Assembly (NCBI RefSeq): GCF_004766055.1
Contig: NZ_SPQR01000007.1
Location: 1-64,000, forward strand
DNA from: Desulfosporosinus sp. Sb-LF
Lineage (GTDB): Bacteria > Bacillota > Desulfitobacteriia > Desulfitobacteriales > Desulfitobacteriaceae
Direction of reading: 5' to 3'
DNA length: 64,000 nt
The translations under genes and the position numbers were made by a program. Below the pieces are notes generated by a model. That model did no database searches. It saw nothing but the letters and a program-made list of their open reading frames with translations, and had not been told where the DNA came from. Shown piece by piece: positions 36,843-45,022 of the stretch (positions are counted from its first letter, which is position 1; each line of letters starts with the position of its first letter).

Positions 36843-38441
36843 ATGGAGCTTAAAGGCGAAGTCCATGAGGGGTTTGAAAAGGCACGTTTTTTTGTATTTG
36901 AAGGTGTGGAGCAGATCCTGTCGGGAAGTCTTGACGAAGCGCACGGTATATCCTCGAGCCCAGGGGCAACTGCGCTTGCCGCCCTTGCCTTACTCGCAGT
37001 CGGAAGGGGATTTGAGGATGCTCAACAGCGTGGAATACAATGGTTGAGGCAGCAATATAAAGGAGGCTGGGGAAAATTCCCTGGTGATACACCTGATGAA
37101 GAGATCACCCAAATCGTCAGGATGGTTCTTCGGGGAAGTCAAGGTGGGTGGAAGGCCAAACTGAGACTTTTGTCTCAAGCACGGCAATTTTCTTATATGA
37201 TTCTTTCGTTAGGACAAAGGGTGGTTCCAGGCCTAGAGGGTCCCACTCCGGAGGAAATTTTACTTCCAACTATTCTGGAAGATAGGATATTAACTAAGTT
37301 GCCACACTATGGAAGACCGGTTGTTGTTGCGGCTTCAATTCTTGCCTCAAACTCACTAGATGGAATTCAAAGAGGGATTCAGTACCTTTTAAAAACACAG
37401 ATGGCTGACGGTTCTTGGGCGGAAGATATAATTGCAACGAGTTTAGCGACTCTTGCGATTATTAGCAAAGGGAGTAATCTTGTACAAACACAAAGAGCTG
37501 CACAATGGTTGGTACAGAAACAGTATCCAAGTGGTGGGTGGCCTGCTTTTGATCAACTTGGAAATTGGGCTATGGGTTGGGCTTTGAGCATCTTTGGAGA
37601 GACAACTCAGAGACCTTCAGAAATTCCTTGGCTAAATCCAGCACTGAATTGGTTAAAGAAAGCCCAGAATGCGGATGGTAGTTATGGAAGTACCCCTCCG
37701 TACACTCACCCTGACCTGGACGATACGGCTGTTGCCTTGATCGGGTTACACCAAGTTCTCGGGGAACAGAATCAGTTGGGAGTTAACCTTCTGAAGCGGT
37801 TACAGAATTTTGATGGAAGCTGGGGGACATTTCCTAGCTTTCAAGGTGTACCTCCCAATGTCTCTACAGAGTTCCCCGTCTATATTTCGAGTGTTGATGT
37901 TAGCATTCACGTTTTAGAGGCCTTATGGAGACGTTCTCGTTCTCAAGATGAACAAATATGGCGTGGTATAAATTGGATTTTAGCTCAGCAAGATGATCAA
38001 GGTGCATTCCCTGCATCTTGGTTTACGGGGTCCATCTATAGTACCGCACAGGCCTTAGAATTACTCAGCAAGTGGAAGTTCAGTTGGGAACGGTGGAACA
38101 CAGCACGTAATATCAGTGTGGCAAAGAAAAAAGGACAGATATTTCTTGTGAATGCTCAGAATCACGATGGAGGTTGGGGTTCAGCAGTCGAGACTAGCTT
38201 GTCTATTACAGGGTTATGGCGATATTCAAAAATGGTTCCAAGAGAAGTCTTTAATAAAGGAATAAGAAGTCTCCTTGCAGTCCAGAAAAGTGATGGTTCA
38301 TTTGAGCCTTCTTACCGTGGAGTCTATGCAAAGGGGTGGAATTATGAGGAACCGATAACAACTGCGCTTACGGCCATTCGCGCATTACAACGCTATCAAA
38401 GGTTGGACAAGGGCAAGGGATTGTTTTTTAAAAAGTTTTAG
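36843..38441 (+). CDS. Short squalene-hopene-cyclase-like terpene cyclase
   Basis: A class II triterpene cyclase-like protein of 532 residues, about 100 fewer than normal squalene-hopene cyclases. The DxDD catalytic acid motif is present as PDLDDTA near residue 291. QW repeats are numerous: QMADGSWAED, QNADGSYGS, QNFDGSWGTF, QNHDGGWGS and QKSDGSFEPS. The usual C-terminal GTGFP region is replaced by EPSYRGVYAKGWNYEEPITT. No squalene synthase or other hopanoid genes are in the window. It could make a hopanoid or sesquarterpene, or have another polyprenyl substrate. Start ATG 36843 has only a weak ribosome site. Confidence 0.85.
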   Translation: MELKGEVHEGFEKARFFVFEGVEQILSGSLDEAHGISSSPGATALAALALLAVGRGFEDAQQRGIQWLRQQYKGGWGKFPGDTPDEEITQIVRMVLRGSQGGWKAKLRLLSQARQFSYMILSLGQRVVPGLEGPTPEEILLPTILEDRILTKLPHYGRPVVVAASILASNSLDGIQRGIQYLLKTQMADGSWAEDIIATSLATLAIISKGSNLVQTQRAAQWLVQKQYPSGGWPAFDQLGNWAMGWALSIFGETTQRPSEIPWLNPALNWLKKAQNADGSYGSTPPYTHPDLDDTAVALIGLHQVLGEQNQLGVNLLKRLQNFDGSWGTFPSFQGVPPNVSTEFPVYISSVDVSIHVLEALWRRSRSQDEQIWRGINWILAQQDDQGAFPASWFTGSIYSTAQALELLSKWKFSWERWNTARNISVAKKKGQIFLVNAQNHDGGWGSAVETSLSITGLWRYSKMVPREVFNKGIRSLLAVQKSDGSFEPSYRGVYAKGWNYEEPITTALTAIRALQRYQRLDKGKGLFFKKF

Positions 38442-38449
38442 CCGAGTAT

Positions 38450-38490
38450 AAAACCCCAATCATTTACTTGGCACGTAACGTGATTGGGGC
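38450..38490 (-). terminator. Terminator for leftward gene 38507
   Basis: CCCCAATCA/TGATTGGGG arms with an inner CACG/CGTG; read leftwards it is followed by TTTTA. Confidence 0.6.
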
Positions 38491-38506
38491 ATCAGCTCAG
38501 AGTTTG

Positions 38507-38704
38507 TTATTGTGAACAGAATGGGGTTGTGAAGTTTTTTTGTTCGCGTTGTCTGAGAATTGCATGGAGGAAATCCCATTGCAAATCGAGGTAGGCGTTG
38601 GTTAGCTCGTATTCACTCAACCCTTTGGAGAGGAGATATTCACGAGAGGATGTTTCGAAATCACGAATAAATTCCAAGACCTCTTCACCTTGAATTGACA
38701 GCAT
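38507..38704 (-). CDS. Small acidic protein, unknown
   Basis: 65 residues, helical and charged (LEFIRDFETSSREYLLSKG). GGAGGGTG lies just upstream of ATG, so it is very likely translated. No family recognised. Resembles small Spo0E-like or anti-sigma-size proteins only in length. Confidence 0.6.
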   Translation of the reverse strand: MLSIQGEEVLEFIRDFETSSREYLLSKGLSEYELTNAYLDLQWDFLHAILRQREQKNFTTPFCSQ

Positions 38705-38852
38705 TTTTCACCCTCCATTCGAAAACATGAGGTTAGTCTTGTCTGATTTTGCGGTAATATACTAGCTTTATCCTTATTATAGGGAATCGCCATTGAAAAA
38801 CCTGTTGGAATAGGGAGATCGATCCGAGGATAAAAGAGAAAATAATGAAGAA

Positions 38853-39632
38853 CTAATAAGAGTTTTTGTTGCTTTTTGCAGAATGGTTCTCATCGACTGG
38901 GCAATGACGCCAAAGCGAAGGATCAAGTAAAAGTCGGTTTCCAGCCCGGTAATGACGTTTGGCTTGAGGGAGATCTTCAAGCCAAACATAGCAGTCTGCT
39001 AATGAATGATGAATACTGGCTTTATAACTTAGAGTTAGGATCTTTTGAGTAAGCCAATGGGATCCACTATGTGGAAATCCGTGTTGTTGTTCCAGATGTA
39101 AACTTCGCTCGAATAATTGGGCGGCTTCTGGAATTTTTCCAACTTGTACAAGAACACGGCCCTGCGTCGCAAGCATAAGAGGGTCGACTAAAGAGTGGGG
39201 ATTATCACGCAATACATAGAGCGCTCGTATTGTATTGCCTTCTTTTAACAGAATATCCCCAAGTGTCGTACAGAGCAAGGGATCATGACTAGGGAGGAAT
39301 TTTTCTAGAAGCGATATAGCTATTGTCGGCGCTTGGAAGTAGTAATAAAGTTGGCTTGCAAAACGTGCAATCGACATGGGACTGGTGTCTTGTGAAATCG
39401 CACGGGCCATTCGTTTGGCTGTTACCTTCTTTTCAGGAGGAGTAAAGGTTTTCTTCTTTATCATGGCTACATAGGAAACGCAAAGGCCACCTAATAGAAG
39501 ATGTAGGCCACTGTTCAACCCAAACCGCCAAGTAGTAATCGTTGTGGCCAGTAGGGTAAGTGTTGCTAAGTACATAAAAAAATATAGTTTTTGCACGTAA
39601 AGTATTTCTAAATCGAACTGCACACTTCGCAT
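38853..39632 (-). CDS. TPR-like membrane protein
   Basis: 259 residues: two N-terminal membrane segments (about 15-32 and 38-58), then helical repeats of TPR character (TLGDILLKEGNTIRALYVL and MLATQGRVLVQVGKIPEAAQLF). AAAGGGGGG precedes ATG. It probably acts as a membrane scaffold; partner unknown. Confidence 0.75.
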   Translation of the reverse strand: MRSVQFDLEILYVQKLYFFMYLATLTLLATTITTWRFGLNSGLHLLLGGLCVSYVAMIKKKTFTPPEKKVTAKRMARAISQDTSPMSIARFASQLYYYFQAPTIAISLLEKFLPSHDPLLCTTLGDILLKEGNTIRALYVLRDNPHSLVDPLMLATQGRVLVQVGKIPEAAQLFERSLHLEQQHGFPHSGSHWLTQKILTLSYKASIHHSLADCYVWLEDLPQAKRHYRAGNRLLLDPSLWRHCPVDENHSAKSNKNSY

Positions 39633-39686
39633 TCTATCCCCCCTTTCATGTTACGACAGACAAGATGCAATTAGAACACGTATAAA

Positions 39687-39743
39687 TATGTTAATAACAA
39701 TTTGGCCAGGTCATAAAGACCTGGCCAAATTGTTATTAACATA
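39687..39743. repeat. 26-bp perfect inverted repeat
   Basis: Arms TATGTTAATAACAATTTGGC... (39687-39712) and their exact complement (39718-39743) with a 5-base loop. No T run follows on either strand, so it is not a standard terminator. It lies between the tRNA-Ala terminator and the TPR gene. Confidence 0.85.
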
Positions 39744-39744
39744 G

Positions 39745-39790
39745 AAAAAAAGCTGCCTACAGTCAATATACTGTCAACAGCTTTTCGTTT
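39745..39790 (-). terminator. Terminator of tRNA-Ala
   Basis: Read leftwards: AAAAGCTG ... CAGCTTTT with an inner ACAGT/ACTGT stem and a T run of seven or more. Confidence 0.75.
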
Positions 39791-39824
39791 TTAAGTTTAA
39801 AGTTCTTATTTCCGAATAGTCTTA

Positions 39825-39900
39825 TGGTGGAGGTAAGCGGAATCGAACCGCTGGCCTCTAAAATGCGAATCTAGCGCTCTCCCAGCTGAGCTATACCCCC
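39825..39900 (-). tRNA. tRNA-Ala(CGC)
   Basis: The complement folds as a full cloverleaf of 76 bases with encoded CCA. Acceptor GGGGGTA pairs with TACCTCC and shows the G3-U70 pair that specifies alanine. The anticodon loop TTCGCAT gives CGC (codon GCG). The T loop is TTCGATT. Confidence 0.95.
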
Positions 39901-39910
39901 AATAATAACA

Positions 39911-39938
39911 ATTATAATCCAATGTTCAAAAATTGCAA
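39911..39938 (-). promoter_or_regulatory. Promoter of tRNA-Ala
   Basis: Leftward TTGCAA, 16-bp spacer and TATAAT, ending about 11 bases before the tRNA. Confidence 0.7.
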
Positions 39939-39943
39939 GTTTT

Positions 39944-40302
39944 CTTCGAAAATTTTTGGAGGATTTCCGCGTCCGGAAATCCTCTTGCGCGCAAGGTCTA
40001 GAAATTAGGTTACCAGACTTACTTATTTAACCATAACGCAAATTTTGTCGAAAATCAATTTGTAAATTATAGGAGAAATTCTTATAACAACGTTTTGGAT
40101 TACCGTTTTTAACAAATTATCGGTAGTAGACTCTCCAAATTGTTCTCGAAAAAAGATAGGACAGACAGCTAAAAAACCATCTTCTAAATATAGTTTTAGT
40201 TAAATCTCGAAACCTAAGAAGTTTATTATAATATTTCAATTTTTAATACCGAAGATATTGATACTTCTGAAAATATACATTAAAATAAGGTAAATGGCAT
40301 GA
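39944..40302. other. Long gene-free leader region before lut operon
   Basis: An AT-rich stretch. It holds an 11-bp hairpin GAGGATTTCCG/CGGAAATCCTC (39960-39985), the palindrome TTGCGCGCAA, and TTTTGTCGAAAA (40043-40054), which matches the Spo0A box TGTCGAA. No open frame of note. Confidence 0.5.
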
Positions 40303-40313
40303 TGGTCAGACCA
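40303..40313 (+). promoter_or_regulatory. FadR-family (LutR/LldR-type) operator
   Basis: TGGTCAGACCA is a perfect palindrome and fits the GntR/FadR-subfamily consensus TNGTNNNACNA. Lactate regulators LldR and LutR belong to this subfamily. It lies 63 bases before lutC. No regulator gene is nearby. Confidence 0.6.
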
Positions 40314-40375
40314 ATATATTTAATAGATATGTTGGTTTAATTATAAATAGTAAAAACCGAAGGAGGAAGAGCCTT

Positions 40376-40954
40376 ATGGGAATTGATCGAACAACTGAGT
40401 TATATGAACGATTTAAAACGAAATTGGAAGCCGTGTCTGGAGAATGTTATCGTGTTGAAACCGCTAAAGAAGCAGGACAACTTCTTTGTAAAGTGCTTCA
40501 GCAAAAAGGGGTACAGAATGTTGCACTATTAAATGCTTCAATCTCACGCAAAGGAACTATGGAAAATCAGTTGGGTGAAGCTGGTATAGTCGTAATGACA
40601 GACCATTTTCGTGAAGTTACGCCAGATGCACATGCAGGTATCACGCAAGTTAACTATGCTATTGCTGAACTTGGAACTCTTGTTCAAGCGGACGCAGATG
40701 CGAATGTTGATCAGCGCCTATGTTCCACCCTGGTGCCTATCCATGTCGCACTTGTTTCCACATCCAAACTCATTCCAACACTCATGGAAACTATGGCAAC
40801 TCTCCATCGACTCCCTAGAATTCCTGGATTTGTGGGTTTTATCACAGGTCCAAGTAGAACTTCAGATATTGAACGCGTTTTGACGATCGGGGTCCATGGT
40901 CCCAAACAACTCGTCGTTATCTTTGTTGATGAGCAAGTAGAGGAAGTGGCTTAA
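40376..40954 (+). CDS. lutC: LutC, lactate utilization protein C
   Basis: LUD-domain (YkgG) protein of the LutABC L-lactate oxidation complex. 192 residues; typical are YAIAELGTLVQADADANVDQ, LCSTLVPIHVALV and GFITGPSRTSDIERVLTIGVHGP. GGAGGAAG precedes ATG. The lutBA gene starts on the base after its stop codon, so both are one operon. Confidence 0.93.
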   Translation: MGIDRTTELYERFKTKLEAVSGECYRVETAKEAGQLLCKVLQQKGVQNVALLNASISRKGTMENQLGEAGIVVMTDHFREVTPDAHAGITQVNYAIAELGTLVQADADANVDQRLCSTLVPIHVALVSTSKLIPTLMETMATLHRLPRIPGFVGFITGPSRTSDIERVLTIGVHGPKQLVVIFVDEQVEEVA

Positions 40955-43123
40955 ATGGCTAATAAACAATTTAAAACAAAAATCGAAAATGCACTTGACA
41001 ATAAAGTATTACGCGGAGCGTTGGGCCGTTTTGGTGATGCTTACACTATATCACGTGAGCAGGCATACGAGGGTTATGACTTTACGGAACTACGCGAGAA
41101 TATCGCTCGTGTGAAGTCCTATGCAGCAACTCACTTGGACGAAATGCTGGATCAGTTCGAAAAAGAAGCATCTGCCAGAGGAGCGAAGGTTTTTCGTGCA
41201 ACTACCGGCGAAGACGCAAAACAATATATTCTTGAACTGGCTAGGAAACAAGGTGCAAAACGGGTTGTCAAGTCTAAATCCATGGCCTCTGAGGAGATTT
41301 TACTCAATAAAACATTGCAAGCTGAAGGTATGGATGTGCAGGAAACAGATTTGGGAGAATGGATTGTACAGTTAGCGGGACAACATCCTTCTCACATGGT
41401 GATGCCAGCAATTCATATGACGAAAGAAGAGGTCGCAGATACGTTTACCGAACACTTAAAGAGGGTAAATGAACCTGATATCTCTGAACTTGTTAAAACG
41501 GCTAGGGTAGAACTCCGTAAAAAGTTTTTAGAGGCGGATATGGGGATTTCTGGAGCCAATATGGCCGTTGCAGAGACAGGTACTTTGATTATGGTGACGA
41601 ATGAAGGAAACGCTCGTCTAACATCCACCTTGCCCCCGGTGCATGTCTATTTAGTGGGCATAGAAAAATTGGTACCAAAATTTGAGGATGCCGGATACAT
41701 ACTTCAGGCACTCCCTAAGAGTGCGACGGGTCAAAAAATTACCAGTTATGTAAGCATGGTAACGGGTGCAACGCCAGCCTATCTCCCAGATGGTTCAGTT
41801 CAGACCAAGGAATTTCACATTATCCTAATGGACAACGGCCGACGAAAGATGTATAACGACGAAAAGTTTAAAAAGACATTCCAGTGTATTCGGTGTGCAT
41901 CGTGTCTGAATGTATGTCCTGCTTTCCAACTTGTGGGTGGGCATGTTTATGGACATATTTATACAGGTGGGATTGGAACCATCTTAACTAACTTCTTAAA
42001 TTCTGAAAAAGATGCTCAAAACCCGCAAAATCTTTGTCTCCAATGTGGAAAATGTTCCGAGGTATGCCCAGGAAAGTTAGATATTCCAGAGATGATTTTA
42101 GAGATGCGAAACCGTATGGGTGAAAAAGAAGGGCTTCCGTTCACCCAGAAATTTGCCTTGGATGTGGTTTCTAATCGGAGACTATTCCATTCGTTGTTGC
42201 GCATGGCATCTGTTGCTCAAAAGCCGTTCACCAAAGGGCAGCCGGTTATTCGTCATTTACCCATGTTTCTCTCGGGTCTTACGGAGAAGAAAAGTTTGCC
42301 AGCAGTTGCCAAAGTTCCTTTTCGAGATGTGTTTAAGAACATCAAGCAAGATGTTAAGAAACGCAAAGGAACGATTGCATTCTATGCAGGCTGCTTGATT
42401 GACTTTGTCTATCCTAAGATTGGTGAAGGGGTTATTGCCGCATTCAATGAAAAAGGCTATGAAGTTGTATTTCCAGATGGGCAATCATGTTGCGGTGCTC
42501 CAGCTACGTATATGGGTGACCGTAAAAACGCGCGAAAGTCTGCGATTATAAATATTGAAGCGTTAGAGGCGGAAAAGGTTGATTACGTTGTCTCCGCTTG
42601 TCCTACCTGCACACACGCTCTTAAAGACAGCTTCAAAGAACTTCTTGAAGATGATCCAGCGTTAGCTGCTCGTGCTGAAGAACTGAGTCGTAAGTCTTTA
42701 GATTTCTCTAAACTGTTATCTGATCTCGGCGGCTTAACCCCTGGTGGAGATGGGGAACCTTTAAAAGTTACGTATCATGATTCTTGTCATCTGAAACGGA
42801 AAATGGGTATCTATGCTGAACCTCGCAAACTCTTGAGTAATACGTCAGGGGTAAAACTTGTTGAGATGAAAGAATCAGATCGGTGTTGTGGATTCGCAGG
42901 CTCTTATTCAATAAAATTCCCTGAGCTGTCAGGTCCCATCTTGGATCGTAAACTAGGTAATATTGAAGCCTCTGGTGCAGACGTCGTCGTTGTTGATTGT
43001 CCAGGGTGCTTAATGCAAATTGCTGGCGGCCTAGATAAGAAAAATCCTAACATCAGAGTTATACACACTGCAGAGCTACTATTGGAGAAACGAAAGAAAA
43101 TGAAAAAAAAGAATAAAAAATAG
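40955..43123 (+). CDS. LutB-LutA fusion, Fe-S lactate dehydrogenase subunit
   Basis: A 722-residue fusion. The N-terminal part is LutB: a LUD domain (about residues 70-290, AVAETGTLIMVTNEGNARL) and two ferredoxin motifs, CIRCASCLNVCP near 310 and CLQCGKCSEVCP near 355. The C-terminal part is LutA (GlpC-like): two CCG domains with CCGAPATYMG and CCGFAGSYSIKFPE, plus YHDSCHLKR. Together with LutC it should oxidise L-lactate (or D-lactate, since specificity is not readable) to pyruvate and pass electrons to menaquinone or another acceptor. Domain order is LutB then LutA, while Bacillus encodes them separately as lutA-lutB. The basic tail is KKMKKKNKK. Confidence 0.93.
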   Translation: MANKQFKTKIENALDNKVLRGALGRFGDAYTISREQAYEGYDFTELRENIARVKSYAATHLDEMLDQFEKEASARGAKVFRATTGEDAKQYILELARKQGAKRVVKSKSMASEEILLNKTLQAEGMDVQETDLGEWIVQLAGQHPSHMVMPAIHMTKEEVADTFTEHLKRVNEPDISELVKTARVELRKKFLEADMGISGANMAVAETGTLIMVTNEGNARLTSTLPPVHVYLVGIEKLVPKFEDAGYILQALPKSATGQKITSYVSMVTGATPAYLPDGSVQTKEFHIILMDNGRRKMYNDEKFKKTFQCIRCASCLNVCPAFQLVGGHVYGHIYTGGIGTILTNFLNSEKDAQNPQNLCLQCGKCSEVCPGKLDIPEMILEMRNRMGEKEGLPFTQKFALDVVSNRRLFHSLLRMASVAQKPFTKGQPVIRHLPMFLSGLTEKKSLPAVAKVPFRDVFKNIKQDVKKRKGTIAFYAGCLIDFVYPKIGEGVIAAFNEKGYEVVFPDGQSCCGAPATYMGDRKNARKSAIINIEALEAEKVDYVVSACPTCTHALKDSFKELLEDDPALAARAEELSRKSLDFSKLLSDLGGLTPGGDGEPLKVTYHDSCHLKRKMGIYAEPRKLLSNTSGVKLVEMKESDRCCGFAGSYSIKFPELSGPILDRKLGNIEASGADVVVVDCPGCLMQIAGGLDKKNPNIRVIHTAELLLEKRKKMKKKNKK

Positions 43124-43164
43124 AAGGATTTTCCATTCTGGATGTAGAAGTAAACTTAAGTAAG

Positions 43165-43399
43165 TGAACAACCTTTTATCCGGATGGAAGTAAGGCAATG
43201 TTTTGCCGCAAAGCGAAATCGCGTCGAGGGAAAAGGTTGGAGCCTTCTAAAGATTAAGCAATGGCCTTCTCTAATGTGCTGCAGCACATTAGAGAAGGGA
43301 GTCTCAGTATTGCACCTCTGTTAAGCAGAGCGGGTCGTTGCGAGAACTGAGAACTGTTGAGGAACCCTAAGAGATCATCACTCTCTTGGGGTCTTTTTT
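43165..43399 (+). ncRNA. Candidate structured RNA after lut operon
   Basis: No coding frame is visible in the 418-bp gap. A 9-bp stem CAACCTTTT/AAAAGGTTG (43169-43177 and 43231-43239) encloses hairpins GGCAA/TTGCC and GCGA/TCGC. A 34-base perfect palindrome follows at 43265-43298, then CTCAG/CTGAG (43303 and 43347) enclosing CTCTG/CAGAG. It ends in the terminator ACCCTAAGAGA/TCTCTTGGGGT with a T run (43364-43399). The density of nested stems and the clean terminator point to an RNA gene or a riboswitch-like leader or tail. It matches no class I know. Confidence 0.5.
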
Positions 43400-43541
43400 A
43401 TGAAAATTAGGAAAAAACAATTTGCCTGAATGGAACTTATTTAAAACTAGAAGGAATTCGTAAGGAAAAGGAGAATAATATAGCATAGAACCAGAAGATA
43501 GAATCGTTCTGCGTTTGAGACCTCAATAGGAGGAAACAGTC

Positions 43542-44234
43542 GTGATTCAAGCTATTCTTTTTGACATAAAAGAAACGTTGACAAATATAAATTCGTCTGA
43601 CTTCATGCGAAATTATCTTGGATTTTTGGCTCCGCGCTTTGCGCATCTTCTCCCGCCAGATAAGTTTTCAAAACAACTTTTAAAATCGATGGAAGTTATG
43701 CGGAATGAACCTAAACCTGGGCAAACAAATATGCAGACGTTTTATGACGACTTTAGTAAAGCCACGAATCAATCGTACCAAACGTTACATCCAATTTTCG
43801 AGGAGTTTTATGAATCCGATTTCCCTGCGTTGCGTTGCTTGATTCGGGTTATTCCGCAAGGGGCAAAGGTGGTTGAGTACGCTATTCAACAGGGATTTTT
43901 AGCTGCTGTGGCGTCGAATCCAGTGATACCGTTAATCGCTATACGAGAGCAACTTCGCTGGGCTGGGCTAAATCCGGATCATTTCAAAGTCATTCCTGCC
44001 TGGGATAACTTTCATTTTTGTAAGCCCCATCTTGAGTTCTTTAGAGAGATTGCGGATTGTCTTGACGTTAAACCTGAGAGCTGTTTGTTGGTCAGTGATA
44101 ATATTGAAGATAAGGTATGCCAAGAACTAGGGATGAAGCTTTTTTATGTAGGAACTAATCAATCTGAAATGCAGACGGATTATTTGGGCTGTCTTGATGA
44201 TCTTGTCCATTTAATTAGTCAAGGGAATTTATGA
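43542..44234 (+). CDS. HAD superfamily protein with altered motif I
   Basis: 230 residues with HAD fold motifs: motif I LFDIKETLT (residues 6-14), motif II AAVASNP, the Lys in HFCKPHLEFF, and motif IV LLVSDNIEDKV. In motif I the second Asp of DxD is Lys, so the usual phosphatase acid/base is missing. It may be a non-phosphatase HAD or inactive. GTG start with AGGAGG upstream. The next gene follows closely. Confidence 0.82.
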   Translation: MIQAILFDIKETLTNINSSDFMRNYLGFLAPRFAHLLPPDKFSKQLLKSMEVMRNEPKPGQTNMQTFYDDFSKATNQSYQTLHPIFEEFYESDFPALRCLIRVIPQGAKVVEYAIQQGFLAAVASNPVIPLIAIREQLRWAGLNPDHFKVIPAWDNFHFCKPHLEFFREIADCLDVKPESCLLVSDNIEDKVCQELGMKLFYVGTNQSEMQTDYLGCLDDLVHLISQGNL

Positions 44235-44262
44235 TCTTGTGGGCGAGAATGGAGGAGCAAGC

Positions 44263-44712
44263 ATGGGAATGCTTTATCAGCCCATACTATGCAAAACGGT
44301 GGAAAACCCGAATTTGCCGGTTCAATCTGTACGAATGGCTCGGTTACTCAATGAATTTCTTAGCCGTTATAATGAGTGGAAGCTTGCTAAATTTCAATCA
44401 ACGCTGGGGATACTGATCGTAGTATTCTTGGGTTTAAGTAGTTTGTTGATTCCTTGGCTTTTACCAGGTATCGGGGTGCCTATGAGTTTCTGTGGACTCG
44501 TTCTTTTGTATTTTTCGGTAAGGTACTATTTAGAAGTTAACGAGCGGGTAAATCACTTATACGTTAACGTACATATTCTGCATCACCATTTATTGGGTAA
44601 GCTTGAGGTGGGTTTTTGTGATCATAACGAACCTTGTCAATGTGTCGATGACTTTCGCTGCTACGTCTTAAACAATTATAGTGTTTCATTGTCTAAGGGA
44701 TCCTTGAGATAA
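44263..44712 (+). CDS. Two-span membrane protein, unknown
   Basis: About 149 residues with two adjacent membrane helices (LGILIVVFLGLSSLLIPWLL and PMSFCGLVLLYFSVRYYL) and a Cys/His-rich C-terminus (FCDHNEPCQCVDDFRC) that could bind metal. ATG at 44263 follows GGAGGA; a longer GTG extension at 44239 is less likely. Starts 28 bases after the HAD gene. Confidence 0.7.
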   Translation: MGMLYQPILCKTVENPNLPVQSVRMARLLNEFLSRYNEWKLAKFQSTLGILIVVFLGLSSLLIPWLLPGIGVPMSFCGLVLLYFSVRYYLEVNERVNHLYVNVHILHHHLLGKLEVGFCDHNEPCQCVDDFRCYVLNNYSVSLSKGSLR

Positions 44713-44812
44713 TCGCATTTGGCATGAATGGATCTGAGTGTTGGCGTATGAATGCAAAAAATGATAGAATTAATCGTTGAAATTATCTACTAAAAATGAA
44801 TGGAGGCTTTTT

Positions 44813-44971
44813 ATGAAAAAGTATGTTTGTTCAGCTTGTGGCTATGTTTATGATCCCGCTGTTGGGGATCCCGATTCGGGAATTGCACCCGGTACTGCTT
44901 TTGAGGATCTTCCGGAAGATTGGGTTTGTCCACTCTGTGGAGTGGGCAAAAGTGAGTTTGAAGCCGAGTAA
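44813..44971 (+). CDS. Rubredoxin
   Basis: A 52-residue iron-only electron carrier. Both metal motifs are intact: CSACGYVY and CPLCGVG. GGAGG precedes ATG 44813. In anaerobes rubredoxin feeds oxygen- and peroxide-reducing enzymes; the decayed FprA-like gene at 51951 could have been such a partner, but this is speculation. Confidence 0.97.
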   Translation: MKKYVCSACGYVYDPAVGDPDSGIAPGTAFEDLPEDWVCPLCGVGKSEFEAE

Positions 44972-44986
44972 TTTATAGGATTAAGT

Positions 44987-45021
44987 GGGGAAAAGCGAAA
45001 GAGCTTTTCCCTTTCGCTTTT
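44987..45021. terminator. Terminator between rubredoxin and helicase
   Basis: GGGAAAAGC/GCTTTTCCC, with the overlapping alternative AAAAGCGAAAG/CTTTCGCTTTT, serves both converging genes. Confidence 0.75.
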
Positions 45022-45022
45022 C

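Noticed and set aside
43165-43240. Glutamine (glnA) riboswitch, because of GGAAGTAAGG and CGAGGGAAAAGG
   Set aside because: The paired core and spacing of that class are not met, and the site is downstream of lactate genes.
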